Of a stretch of 15,463 nucleotides of DNA, positions 1-8,315 are shown in pieces. Both the position numbers and the translations under genes were made by a program. The first letter of the stretch is position 1, and every line of letters begins with the position of its first letter. The notes below the pieces were generated by a model that was not told the DNA's origin, did no database searches, and was given only the letters and a program-made list of their open reading frames with translations. Origin of the DNA: Patescibacteria group bacterium (GTDB lineage Bacteria; Patescibacteriota; JACMRA01); the NCBI GenBank assembly GCA_029935375.1, contig JAOZKL010000007.1:1668-17130 (forward strand), in the 5' to 3' direction.

Positions 1-1
1 T

Positions 2-763
2 GGAGCTGTTGTAGCAACAATAGCTAGTAATAGTTATAATAATCAGTCAGAGTCTACTGTAAACAATGCTAATACAGTAGTGGACAACAATGTAGACAAT
101 GCTGTTGAGCCAACTAATGTGCCAGCACAAAAAGAAGCTGAAAAATACTTAACATCCAAGCAAATGGCTGCTCTCAGTGCGTTGGTTACCAAAGGGGAGG
201 AAAATGGTAGGCTTACAGTAAATGAACTTGCAAAGATCAAAACCTTAATAAATAAAAGAGGAAATAAGCTTACAATGAGTGATTTGAAAGTAGTTATTGG
301 ATATTACAGTAACGACATAAAGAGAAAAGAGATTGTAGAGACTACAATAACAAAAGAAAATAAAGACACTGTTAACAGCGCTCTGGGCATTCTTGGTGCA
401 GATACTGAATATGACAAAGACACTGTTGTAACTACAACCAGTTATGATGACGGTAATAATGTGAAAACTGAAAAAGGCGATGATAGCTCATTTGAATACG
501 AAGAGACTAATGCTAAGGCGAAGGTAATGGGAGAGGAGAACAATTCTTCATCAAAAGATAAGATTAAAGGGTTTGATAAAAACCCGCCAAAAGGATTTGG
601 TGAGAAAGAGGGTGTAACAAAGAATGATGTAATGAATGGTGGTTATGAGAGCTGGGACAAGTTCAAAGAAAATGCATCAAGTTCCAAGTGGGATGTTATA
701 GATGATGAGTTAGACAACTCTAGTAATTCTTCAGGTGATATGAGAGATAATCTTGGCTTCTAA
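2..763 (+). CDS. Hypothetical exported or membrane-anchored polar protein, 5' end outside the window
   Basis: I do not recognise this protein. The frame is open to the left edge, reading GAVVATIASNSYNNQ, so the gene starts outside the window; the internal GTG at 80 is unlikely to be the start. The first visible residues look like the end of a hydrophobic signal or membrane segment, after which the chain is Asn/Ser/Thr-rich, as expected outside the membrane. Around residues 45-100 of the visible part is a more ordered, helix-prone stretch (ending near DLKVVIGYYSNDIKRKE). The rest is highly charged and Ser/Asp/Asn-rich, probably disordered, ending in MRDNLGF. It stops with TAA 64 bases before the start of the large surface protein, and no terminator is visible between them, so read-through is possible. 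Role unknown; a cell-surface or envelope protein is inferred from composition and neighbour. Confidence 0.7.
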   Translation, partial: GAVVATIASNSYNNQSESTVNNANTVVDNNVDNAVEPTNVPAQKEAEKYLTSKQMAALSALVTKGEENGRLTVNELAKIKTLINKRGNKLTMSDLKVVIGYYSNDIKRKEIVETTITKENKDTVNSALGILGADTEYDKDTVVTTTSYDDGNNVKTEKGDDSSFEYEETNAKAKVMGEENNSSSKDKIKGFDKNPPKGFGEKEGVTKNDVMNGGYESWDKFKENASSSKWDVIDDELDNSSNSSGDMRDNLGF

Positions 764-772
764 ATAAAGTCT

Positions 773-801
773 TTGACTAAAACACAATAAAGTGATATAA
801 T
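773..801 (+). promoter_or_regulatory. Consensus-like sigma70 promoter of the surface protein gene
   Basis: TTGACT (773-778), a 17-base spacer, then a perfect TATAAT (796-801) preceded by TGA, an extended -10 (TGN). Transcription would start near 808, giving a leader of about 20 bases. No Shine-Dalgarno sequence lies in the A/T-only stretch before the ATG at 828. This is the best-matching promoter in the window, which fits an abundant surface protein. Confidence 0.8.
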
Positions 802-827
802 AATATATAATAAAATTAATTAGTTTT

Positions 828-3800
828 ATGGTTCTACCAATCAGTAATAAAATAAAAAACTCTAAAGGATCTGTAAAAGCTACTAGTCGTAAGACAAGCA
901 AGCAAGCTACAGTACAGAAACAACAAAAGAAATCAAGAAAAAGACTCTTTACAAATATTTTTGTAGGGGTATTTAGTACTTTGATAATTGCTCTTGGTGT
1001 ATTTTTGCATTTTTATGAGCAATCACCGGCTGAGAATTCTTATGCTGGATCTCTTATAAAGGTAACAAATCATGGTTTGGATCTTCCAAATATTGAGAGC
1101 AAATTAACTGGAGGAATGTATTCTCCACTAGGACAAAGCACAGTACAGAGTACAGCTAATTTAACTGGTATTCCACATGCTTTTGATCAGTACTTCCGTG
1201 TACATGGGCAACAAGCCTGTAAAAACATAGCAGCTAATGCTGGGGTTTCTGTCAGTGATCCTTGTTACTTAAGTTTGCCAAAGCTATCTAACCAAGATAT
1301 GGCCAAGTTTATGGTAGCATCTAAGAGTTATGACAACGGAGCGATATTCAAATCTGCAGAAAGCAATTTAGAACTAGCTGCAAAAGTTAGCACTACAGAT
1401 CATGTAGATGGAGGAGCATTGATAGAGCGAATCGCAGCTGGAAATTTCAAAGCTGTAGAAGGAGCTAGTCTTGATGCTGTTACTAGATGGTTGGTTGCAG
1501 AGGGTTATGCGGTAGAAGATATACAAAAATTAATTAACGAAGTTGGTGGAATTAATGGTAAAACAAAAGTAACAATTGGAAATATTAATTTGGATGCTAG
1601 CGGCGCTATAATTAGTGGAAACGCAGTGTTCCCAGATTTTCACCATGGTGCGAATTTGCCAACTAATCGTGCGATTGGATTTTCATATAGTAAAGGTATT
1701 TTTGATGGAATTATAATTGAAAGCACTCAGAGTGATAGTGATATAATAATGATACAGATGCGTGATGGAATGGCGATATTGGAAGGTAGTAGTCTTTATT
1801 ATACAAACGATGGAAAATCAGAAGCTATTATAGAACCTGCTGTTGTAGGTAAGTTGAGCAAAGCATCTTCAACCTCTGTCTTTACTTCTAGTATTTCAAA
1901 AGAATGTAGTTATAATAGTGGTAGTTGTGTAGATGTTCCACCTGGAGCAACAGTTCATTATAAGGTTATAGTTCGTGTAAAAACAGGAACAACAGGAAAT
2001 CTTAACGTAGCTGATTATACAACTAGTGGTGTATTGGAGGAAGTTAAAAATGTTGATATAAGTAAAACTGGAGGGACAAACGATGATGAATATTGGATAT
2101 ATGAAGATGGTCATCAGATAAAGTGGTGGATTGGTGGAATGGATGCGGGACACGAGGCTGTGTTAGAGTACGATTCTGTTCTTAAAGATACTCTTACAAA
2201 CAATCAAAACATAGAAAATTTAGCTAGATTGTTAGTATACCGTGATTCTACAAGCACTAATGAGATAATATCTGAAGTTGAAAACAATTTCCATATTTAT
2301 AGTCAATCTGATTCTCCTACTCTTGAAATAACAAAGAACTGTACATATGAGAGCAGTCCTTGTGTAAATGTACCAGCAGGTCAAGATGTTCAGTATACAA
2401 TTAGAGTAACTGCTAGAGATGCAAATGCAGCTAGTGTTAATGTTCGCGATTACTATGATCCAGCTGAAATAAATAGGATAGTATCAGGTTTGGATGCTGA
2501 TCATATTGAGTATGAAGATGGACAACTTAGATGGTGGATTGGAAATCTTAATGAAAACGGAACTGCTACATGGACTTATACTATGGAGCTAGAGGATGAT
2601 CTTGTTAATGGTCGTAGAATTACAAATATAGCAGAAGCTTATATTGGTTATGATAAAAAAGATCAAGCGGAGAAATATTTCTTTATAAATAATCCAGCTG
2701 CAGATCAGCCAGATCTAGAAATTTCAAAATCATGTACATATAATGGAGTAGCTTGTGCTAGTACAGATGTACCAGCAGGGGAAACTGTAAACTATACTAT
2801 AGTTGTTGTAGCTAGAGATGCAGATGCAGAGGATGTGTATGTTAGAGATTATTACGACCCAGCTGAAATTGATTCAATAGTATCTGGTTTAGATGTAGAT
2901 CATAAAATTCATGAAGATGGTCAAATGAGATGGTGGATTGGTGATATGGATGAGAATGATTCTGTAACATGGAGATATTCAGCTAGATTAGAAGATAATT
3001 TAGGAAATGGTAGGACAATAATCAATATCGCCGAAGCTTACATTTATCCAACAAGGATGGATACAGATGAATATAGATTTGTCGTAACTAATCCTGTGGT
3101 TGTACAGCCAGATCTAGAAATTTCAAAATCATGTACATATAATGGAGTAGCTTGTGCTAGTACAGATGTACCAGCAGGGGAAACTGTAAACTATACTATA
3201 GTTGTTGTAGCTAGAGATGCAGATGCAGAAGGTGTATATGTTAGAGATTATTATGATCCCGCAGAAATATCTTCAATTCCAACAGGACTAGACTCTGATC
3301 ATAGAATTATGTCAGATGGAGAGCTCCGATGGTGGATTGGTGATTTAAGCCAGAATCAAAGTGCCACATGGAACTACCAAGCTGAGTTAGAATCTGGTTT
3401 AGCAACTGGTAGAACTATTACCAATATTGCAGATGCTTATATAGGTGATATTGAGATGGATGATGTTCGTTATGATTTTGTAATAACTAATCCTACGGTA
3501 AACTCTGAGCCTGAATTGAGAATTACAAAGAGTTGTACTTACAACAGTCGACCTTGTAATGATCCTTCTGTACCACAAAACGCAGTTGTTACATATACAT
3601 TGTTGGTAGAAAACTATGGAGATGCAACAGCTACTGGAGTGCAAATTGCGGATGATTACCCACAAAATGATATTGATATCATCAACAGTGGTGGAGCTAC
3701 TGATAATGGAACTGTATTAGTATTTACTTTAGGAAACATAGGTGTAAATGCAAATGAGTCTGTTTCATATACAGCAAGAGTACAAAGCGATGTTGCTCAT

Positions 3801-5231
3801 AACCAGAGTATTACAAATACTGCAGTTGTTACAGGAACAAATGTAAATCAAGATGCAGATGATACAGATACTTATACATTCCCTGTAGAGTTGTCTGCTC
3901 CAGAATTAGATATACAAAAATCTTGTACTTATAATGGATCTGATTGTGCAAGTCAAAACTTAATCAATGGAAATACAGTAACATACAGTTTGACAATTGT
4001 GAACAATGGACAACAGACAGCTACAAATGTAACAATATCCGATGATTACCCAGAGACTAGATTGACAGTTACAGATGCTATGGTAAACAATGGAGGAGAT
4101 GAAAACAATGGAGTGATAAACTGGACATTGGGATCTCTTTTGGCTGATCAAACAACAACATTGACATATACTGCAACTCTTACTAATGTTTCTGCTGGTG
4201 ATAGAATTGAAAACATAGCTGTTGTAGATGCTGATAATGCAGATTCTGACTCTGATACATATGTATTTGATGTTGGCGGTTCTGTAGCTCTAGATCTTAC
4301 AAAGACATGTTATGCTGTAGAGGATGGCAATCGTACAGACACTCGTTGTCAGGATGCGACTCTTCAAGCTGGTGATACAATAGAGTATATAGTTGAGGTT
4401 ACAAACAATGGTACTGATACAGCAGTTGGTATAGATATTGTAGATGATTATCCAGAAGCTTATCTTGTAAACATTTCTTATCCAACAAACTCTCCTGAAG
4501 GAATACTTAACAACGGTGTTATAAATTGGATTAATGTATTTGATCTTGCACCTGGTGTTTCTGATACAGTTAACTACCGTGCTGATATTGCTGATGATGT
4601 AATGGGTGGAACAACAGTGAGAAATCTTGCTATAGCAACAGATAATACTGGAATGACAGCTGAAGATGATGAAGAGTTTGTTACTCGTGGTAAGAGAGTT
4701 GTCATTTCAAAGACTTGTGTAGTCAAAGGCACTGCAGATCAGTGTAATACAGTATCAATGAATAACGGAGATGAGATTGTATATACTATTACAGTTCACA
4801 ATCCAGGGCCTGATGCTATAGATAATGTAGAGCTAGTAGTTGATGATTATGATGAGACAAAACTAACTAACATAACTGCTATAACATTAGCTGGTGTTAA
4901 TAATGAGGTAGACGGAACAATAACTTGGACTAATCTTGGCGCATTGTCAGTAAATGGTTCAACAACTATGAGTTTTGAAGCTACTGTTGATGGAGCATTG
5001 AATGGTGATAGAGTAGTTAATCTAGCAAGTGTTATTGCAGATGGTTTACAAGCTAATACAACATATACATTTAATATTTCAATTCCATATGAACATGTTG
5101 TTGTAACAGGTGCATTTAGTACAGGATTGATAATATCTCTTGTTGCTGCATTGGCTGGTGGAACTTACTATGTAGTTCGTAGTAAAAAGACAGGTAGTCT
5201 TTTCGGAGGAGCTAGAAGCAAAGAAGTGTAG
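828..5231 (+). CDS. Giant cell-surface protein with eight DUF11-like cysteine-paired repeats and a membrane helix at each end
   Basis: 1467 residues. Residues 1-39 are Lys/Arg-rich (cytoplasmic), about 40-63 form a membrane helix (IFVGVFSTLIIALGVFL), and about 64-350 form a unique outer region I do not recognise. Eight tandem repeats of about 130-145 residues follow, each opening with a pattern like (L/I)xIxKxCxY and a second Cys usually 7 residues later. The first cysteines are at 360, 505, 636, 769, 903, 1033, 1161 and 1297. Repeats 1-4 share an (R/K)WWIG motif, and repeats 2-4 also DYYDPAEI. Repeats 5-8 have the DDYP-type DUF11 form with YTxxVxNxG. About 1425-1447 form a second helix followed by a basic tail (RSKK), with no LPXTG motif. 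The predicted topology has both termini inside and about 1360 residues outside. The paired cysteines probably form disulfides. Likely role: surface coat or adhesin, by inference. The ATG at 828 fits the promoter. Confidence 0.88.
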   Translation: MVLPISNKIKNSKGSVKATSRKTSKQATVQKQQKKSRKRLFTNIFVGVFSTLIIALGVFLHFYEQSPAENSYAGSLIKVTNHGLDLPNIESKLTGGMYSPLGQSTVQSTANLTGIPHAFDQYFRVHGQQACKNIAANAGVSVSDPCYLSLPKLSNQDMAKFMVASKSYDNGAIFKSAESNLELAAKVSTTDHVDGGALIERIAAGNFKAVEGASLDAVTRWLVAEGYAVEDIQKLINEVGGINGKTKVTIGNINLDASGAIISGNAVFPDFHHGANLPTNRAIGFSYSKGIFDGIIIESTQSDSDIIMIQMRDGMAILEGSSLYYTNDGKSEAIIEPAVVGKLSKASSTSVFTSSISKECSYNSGSCVDVPPGATVHYKVIVRVKTGTTGNLNVADYTTSGVLEEVKNVDISKTGGTNDDEYWIYEDGHQIKWWIGGMDAGHEAVLEYDSVLKDTLTNNQNIENLARLLVYRDSTSTNEIISEVENNFHIYSQSDSPTLEITKNCTYESSPCVNVPAGQDVQYTIRVTARDANAASVNVRDYYDPAEINRIVSGLDADHIEYEDGQLRWWIGNLNENGTATWTYTMELEDDLVNGRRITNIAEAYIGYDKKDQAEKYFFINNPAADQPDLEISKSCTYNGVACASTDVPAGETVNYTIVVVARDADAEDVYVRDYYDPAEIDSIVSGLDVDHKIHEDGQMRWWIGDMDENDSVTWRYSARLEDNLGNGRTIINIAEAYIYPTRMDTDEYRFVVTNPVVVQPDLEISKSCTYNGVACASTDVPAGETVNYTIVVVARDADAEGVYVRDYYDPAEISSIPTGLDSDHRIMSDGELRWWIGDLSQNQSATWNYQAELESGLATGRTITNIADAYIGDIEMDDVRYDFVITNPTVNSEPELRITKSCTYNSRPCNDPSVPQNAVVTYTLLVENYGDATATGVQIADDYPQNDIDIINSGGATDNGTVLVFTLGNIGVNANESVSYTARVQSDVAHNQSITNTAVVTGTNVNQDADDTDTYTFPVELSAPELDIQKSCTYNGSDCASQNLINGNTVTYSLTIVNNGQQTATNVTISDDYPETRLTVTDAMVNNGGDENNGVINWTLGSLLADQTTTLTYTATLTNVSAGDRIENIAVVDADNADSDSDTYVFDVGGSVALDLTKTCYAVEDGNRTDTRCQDATLQAGDTIEYIVEVTNNGTDTAVGIDIVDDYPEAYLVNISYPTNSPEGILNNGVINWINVFDLAPGVSDTVNYRADIADDVMGGTTVRNLAIATDNTGMTAEDDEEFVTRGKRVVISKTCVVKGTADQCNTVSMNNGDEIVYTITVHNPGPDAIDNVELVVDDYDETKLTNITAITLAGVNNEVDGTITWTNLGALSVNGSTTMSFEATVDGALNGDRVVNLASVIADGLQANTTYTFNISIPYEHVVVTGAFSTGLIISLVAALAGGTYYVVRSKKTGSLFGGARSKEV
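2706..2830 (+). repeat. 125-bp exact repeat, first copy (start of surface-protein repeat 3)
   Basis: Every base of 2706-2830 is identical to 3105-3229. It encodes residues 627-668, from QPDLEISK to ARDADA. The sequences flanking it on both sides differ between the copies, so the identity has sharp edges inside otherwise diverged repeats. Confidence 0.95.
3105..3229 (+). repeat. 125-bp exact repeat, second copy (start of surface-protein repeat 4)
   Basis: Identical to 2706-2830, offset by 399 bp (exactly 133 codons), so the reading frame is preserved. It encodes residues 760-801 of the surface protein. Confidence 0.95.
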
Positions 5232-5256
5232 ATTATAATTTGATTATAATCAAAAT

Positions 5257-5282
5257 AGAGTAGGGGTAAAACCCTACTTTTT
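5257..5282 (+). terminator. Rho-independent terminator of the surface protein gene
   Basis: Stem AGTAGGG (5259-5265) pairs with CCCTACT (5272-5278) across a GTAAAA loop and runs straight into TTTT, about 28 bases after the stop. A 16-bp A/T-rich palindrome (TTTGATTATAATCAAA, 5239-5254) lies just before it and may add a second weak hairpin. Confidence 0.88.
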
Positions 5283-5303
5283 CATTTTTATCTAATAATA
5301 TAG

Positions 5304-5332
5304 TTGACAAAAATGTTATATTTAGACATTAT
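5304..5332 (+). promoter_or_regulatory. Promoter of the MurE-like ligase gene
   Basis: A perfect TTGACA (5304-5309), 17 bases, then CATTAT (5327-5332; 4 of 6 consensus). The -10 box ends 10 bases before the ATG at 5343, so the transcript would carry almost no leader. The TTG of this -35 box can be misread as a start codon; the promoter reading argues for the ATG at 5343. Confidence 0.6.
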
Positions 5333-5342
5333 ATTTTATATT

Positions 5343-6665
5343 ATGATTGCCAAGATGAAGCAGGCTATTAAAAAAGCAGTAGGAGAAAAAACTGTCAAAA
5401 ATATTAGACCTTTTTTTCATGGAGTAAAAACCTGGTTATCAGCTTTGAGATATGGTTTTCCAGCCAGAAAATTAAAAATAGTTGGGATAACTGGAACTAA
5501 AGGAAAAACATCTACAACAGTTTTGGCTGGTAGGTTATTAAACAAAATTGGAGTTAAGACTGGGTTCATTTCAACCTCTTCTATTTGCCTTGGTTCTGGA
5601 GAGGAGTTTCTTAACACATATAAGATGACAACTATAGATGGGTTGCTTATGCATAAATATCTGAGGCAGATGGTCAGAGATGGTTGCAAGTCTGTTATTT
5701 TGGAGATGTCTAGTCAAGGATTAGAGCAGAATAGGCATATTGGTTTGACAGGATTTGATATTGCCGTTTTTCTTAATTTGTATCCAGAACATCTTGAAGC
5801 TCATGGTGGGTTAGATAAGTATATAGAAACAAAAAGTATACTTTTCAAAAATTTAAAAAAAAGTGGAACTTTTATTGCATCTGCAGAGTTTGAAGAGTCT
5901 GCAAAAATGTGGAGCGCTATACCAGAAAACGTAAAACCGACTATAAATAAATTGTTGATCGAGCAGAACAATAACTTTGAAATACATAATAATAAAAATG
6001 GTATAAATAAATCTCTTAAAATAGGTGAGAATGTGATAAAAACAGAATTTTTTGCAAATTTTGAATTGGTCAACTTAGCTTTTGCAGTTTTCATTGCAGA
6101 GTCAGTTTCTTCGATAGATTCTTCTAAGATATTGGTTAATACAAAAGATATTGGTCATATTCCAGGGAGAATGGACATTGTAGTAGAAAAAGATAAGTAT
6201 GATATTATGGTAGATTATGCCCATGAACCAGAAGGCATGAAACAATTATTGCAGACCTTAGCAGAGTGGAAAAAGAAAGGTTTTTATGATAGAGTTGTGC
6301 ATATAGTATCTTGTGATGGAGTAGGGAGGGATGATTGGAAGAAGCCGATCCTTGGTGACATCAGTTATGAATACGCAGACTTCACAATTGTAACTACTGA
6401 TAATTATGAAGAAGGGGATGACCCTCAACAGATTGTAAATATACTTAGTAGCAATTTTGATAAAAAATTTAATGGCACAAAATATGTAAAAGTGACGAAT
6501 CGTAAAGATGCTTTTTCTACAGCTTTGGAATGGGCTGGTAAAACATTTGGAAGGTCTATTATAGTTTCGACTGGTGTTGGTGTTGAGCATGGACTTACTC
6601 AACCAACTGGGGTTATGGAATGGAATGAAAAACAGGCTTGGTTAGATCTTGTAGCGAAGAAATAA
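5343..6665 (+). CDS. murE: MurE-type Mur ligase lacking the N-terminal substrate domain (UDP-N-acetylmuramoyl-tripeptide synthetase-like)
   Basis: 440 residues from the ATG at 5343. An in-frame TTG at 5304 lies inside the -35 box and is rejected; ATG 5355 is also possible. MurE ligases add the third stem-peptide amino acid to UDP-MurNAc-dipeptide in the cytoplasm, using ATP. Visible motifs: P-loop GITGTKGKTST (48-58); EMSSQGL (121-127) with R131; NLYPEHLEAHG (145-155, for the family's NLxxDHLDxHG); K164, the position of the carbamylated lysine; GRMD (275-278); VDYAHEP (290-296); and GRDDWKKPILG (328-338), for the family's GDRDxxKRPxMG. The roughly 90-residue N-terminal uridine-nucleotide domain is missing, replaced by about 42 basic residues ending in YGFPARKLKI. 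The DNPR motif that binds diaminopimelate reads DNYE (353-356), so the amino acid added is uncertain. It could instead be a related Mur-family ligase with another substrate. Confidence 0.82.
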   Translation: MIAKMKQAIKKAVGEKTVKNIRPFFHGVKTWLSALRYGFPARKLKIVGITGTKGKTSTTVLAGRLLNKIGVKTGFISTSSICLGSGEEFLNTYKMTTIDGLLMHKYLRQMVRDGCKSVILEMSSQGLEQNRHIGLTGFDIAVFLNLYPEHLEAHGGLDKYIETKSILFKNLKKSGTFIASAEFEESAKMWSAIPENVKPTINKLLIEQNNNFEIHNNKNGINKSLKIGENVIKTEFFANFELVNLAFAVFIAESVSSIDSSKILVNTKDIGHIPGRMDIVVEKDKYDIMVDYAHEPEGMKQLLQTLAEWKKKGFYDRVVHIVSCDGVGRDDWKKPILGDISYEYADFTIVTTDNYEEGDDPQQIVNILSSNFDKKFNGTKYVKVTNRKDAFSTALEWAGKTFGRSIIVSTGVGVEHGLTQPTGVMEWNEKQAWLDLVAKK

Positions 6666-6676
6666 ACAGTTTATTT
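6660..6676. other. Inverted repeat spanning the stop codons of the convergent murE and gpsA genes
   Basis: AAATAAAC (6660-6667), one base, GTTTATTT (6669-6676) is a perfect inverted repeat. It carries the murE stop and overlaps the gpsA stop, which lie only 9 bases apart. It has A/T-only stem ends and a tiny loop, so it is at best a weak bidirectional terminator; no other terminator for the operon is visible. Confidence 0.35.
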
Positions 6677-7658
6677 AGTTTGTTTTAGGGTTTTGTCCGA
6701 TAGCTTTTTTTATACAGCTTTGGTCTGCCTCATTATATATTATATTATATATGGCTTCAAACAATGGGAGTTCTATCTTCTTCTCTTGCGTGAATAATTG
6801 CAGTGTTTCTATAGTATTTAGCCCTTCTACAGTGCTGTCTATAATTTTTAGTGTTTTATTTACATCTTTGTTTTTATTAAATACTTTGCCAAAACGATAG
6901 TTTCTACTTTGTTCGCTCTGGGCTGTAAGTATGATATCTCCGATGCCCGCACTTGTTAGTATTGTTTTTTCAGTAAAGCTTTCCCCAGTTAGTATGAATT
7001 GTATTTCTTTAATACCTTGAGCCAATATTGCTATTTTTGTATTTGCTTCAAATTCGTCTGACATACCAGATCCTATTGCTAGTGCGTTTTTTAGTATTCC
7101 GCATAACTCGACTCCCATTGCATTCTCTTTGTTTTTTTCAATCTTTATGATTGGATTTTCTAATATTTCGAGTATTTTGTCAGAATTGCCCTTCCCAGAT
7201 AGCGTAGATATGCTAATTGCATCTTTTATAATGTCATCTGCAAAATTTGGACCAGATAATGTATAATATTCTAATTCGTTAGCGCTTTTTGTAAAAATTT
7301 CTGATGGAGTTGTTAGCTTATCTTTTGTGGCAGATCCTTTGCTTGTGTTTATTAATATAGACCCTGCTTGTCTGTTTTTTTCGATAATTTCAGATACTTT
7401 TTGTATGGCAATTGCTGGAACTGCCGATATTATTACATCAGCTTTCTGAACAGCTTCCTCTGTTTCTGTAGTGGCTTGAATATTTTTATTTAATTTTTTA
7501 TTAGGAAATATTGTACTATTGCAGTTGTTCTTATTTATATCTTCAATTCTTACTTTATCTGTATCGCATAGTGTAATGCTATTATCTGTGTTTTTACTTA
7601 AAGCGTAAGCTATCGACGTTCCAAATTTCCCCGCTCCGATAATTACAATTTTGTTCAT
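6675..7658 (-). CDS. gpsA: Glycerol-3-phosphate dehydrogenase [NAD(P)+]
   Basis: 327 residues, normal family length. GpsA reduces dihydroxyacetone phosphate to sn-glycerol-3-phosphate in the cytoplasm, supplying the lipid backbone. An N-terminal Rossmann fold carries GAGKFGTS (8-15). SKG (106-108) and LSGPNFA (134-140) are family signatures. GVELCGILKN (182-191) contains the conserved catalytic-region Lys190. SAGIGDIILT (236-245) and SRNYRFG (251-257) match the C-terminal substrate-binding helices. It is the last gene of the operon: its ATG lies 2 bases after the stop of plsY copy 1, so translational coupling is likely. An AAAGGA about 12 bases upstream is too distant to be a convincing ribosome site. 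Its product is the co-substrate of the PlsY enzymes encoded just upstream. Confidence 0.93.
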   Translation of the reverse strand: MNKIVIIGAGKFGTSIAYALSKNTDNSITLCDTDKVRIEDINKNNCNSTIFPNKKLNKNIQATTETEEAVQKADVIISAVPAIAIQKVSEIIEKNRQAGSILINTSKGSATKDKLTTPSEIFTKSANELEYYTLSGPNFADDIIKDAISISTLSGKGNSDKILEILENPIIKIEKNKENAMGVELCGILKNALAIGSGMSDEFEANTKIAILAQGIKEIQFILTGESFTEKTILTSAGIGDIILTAQSEQSRNYRFGKVFNKNKDVNKTLKIIDSTVEGLNTIETLQLFTQEKKIELPLFEAIYNIIYNEADQSCIKKAIGQNPKTN

Positions 7659-7660
7659 AC

Positions 7661-8299
7661 TTATTTTTTATCCTTTTTTGCACCTCTTTCTTTGTAGTAC
7701 ATTTTTGGCTCTTTACCTGTTAAGACTCCTTTCATTCTAGGTAAGTGAGCTATTGCTATAAGCGCACTGGCTGGTACAATTACTCTAACATATTCTGGTA
7801 ATAATACAGCTGATATGATTGGTAATAAGATTGTACCTACCATTTGCCCAAGAACCATGTACTTGGAGATCGCAGTTGTAACAGCGAATCCAACGAACCA
7901 AAATAGAACAAGCAAGGGATTGGTTAGTAAAAGAAACCCTGCTGCTGTCGCCAATCCTTTCCCACCTTTAAATTTCAAGAATACAGAATAATTATGTCCC
8001 AATATGTTCCAAAACGCACCAATTTGTAGCAAAGATAGCATATCAAGTTCATATTTTTTTGCAATAATACTAGTTACAAGATAGGCAAGCATTCCCTTTC
8101 CAAGTTCTAGTAATAATACAAATATTGTTGTTAGTTTGTTACCAGTTGCTCTGTGTGTGTTCATTGTTCCAACATTGCCAGTTCCGTGCTTCATGATGTT
8201 CTGACCTGTTGTTAATTTTACAATTATATAGGCATTTGGGATTGCTCCTAATAGATATGTAGCGATTGCAACGAAAATGCAATAATATATTTCTGACAT
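7661..8299 (-). CDS. plsY: Glycerol-3-phosphate acyltransferase PlsY, divergent copy 1
   Basis: 212 residues, multi-pass membrane protein. PlsY transfers the acyl group of acyl-phosphate to position 1 of glycerol-3-phosphate, giving lysophosphatidic acid. Motif 1 reads HGTGNVGTMNTHRATG (38-53) against the usual SGNxGATNxxR, so the conserved Ser is Thr40 while Arg50 is kept. Motif 2, the phosphate loop, is canonical: GHNYSVFLKFKGGKG (101-115). Motif 3 reads AHLPRMKGVLTGKE (184-197): His185 and Glu197 remain, but the conserved Asn is absent. The Asp of the usual DxxKG is Glu (ELGKG). It starts 16 bases after copy 2 stops and ends 2 bases before gpsA. The family call is firm; full activity is uncertain. 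It may be a second acyltransferase with other specificity or a partner subunit. A Lys-rich tail ends the protein. Confidence 0.85.
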   Translation of the reverse strand: MSEIYYCIFVAIATYLLGAIPNAYIIVKLTTGQNIMKHGTGNVGTMNTHRATGNKLTTIFVLLLELGKGMLAYLVTSIIAKKYELDMLSLLQIGAFWNILGHNYSVFLKFKGGKGLATAAGFLLLTNPLLVLFWFVGFAVTTAISKYMVLGQMVGTILLPIISAVLLPEYVRVIVPASALIAIAHLPRMKGVLTGKEPKMYYKERGAKKDKK

Positions 8300-8315
8300 G
8301 ATAGTTTTTATTTTA

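Noticed and set aside
80..82. GTG at 80 as the start of the first gene
   Set aside because: The frame stays open to the window edge and encodes what looks like the end of a hydrophobic segment, so the gene is cut by the window.
1896..5050. CRISPR-like or other non-coding repeats in the repetitive stretch
   Set aside because: The periodicity is about 390-435 bp, in frame, and follows protein domains; there are no short spaced repeats.
5099..5231. Sortase anchor (LPXTG) at the C-terminus of the surface protein
   Set aside because: The tail has a hydrophobic helix and basic end, but no LPXTG-like motif precedes it; a plain membrane anchor fits better.
5304..5342. TTG at 5304 as the start of the MurE-like protein
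   Set aside because: This TTG is the first half of a perfect TTGACA -35 box; the extra residues are hydrophobic and not part of the family. The ATG at 5343 fits the promoter.
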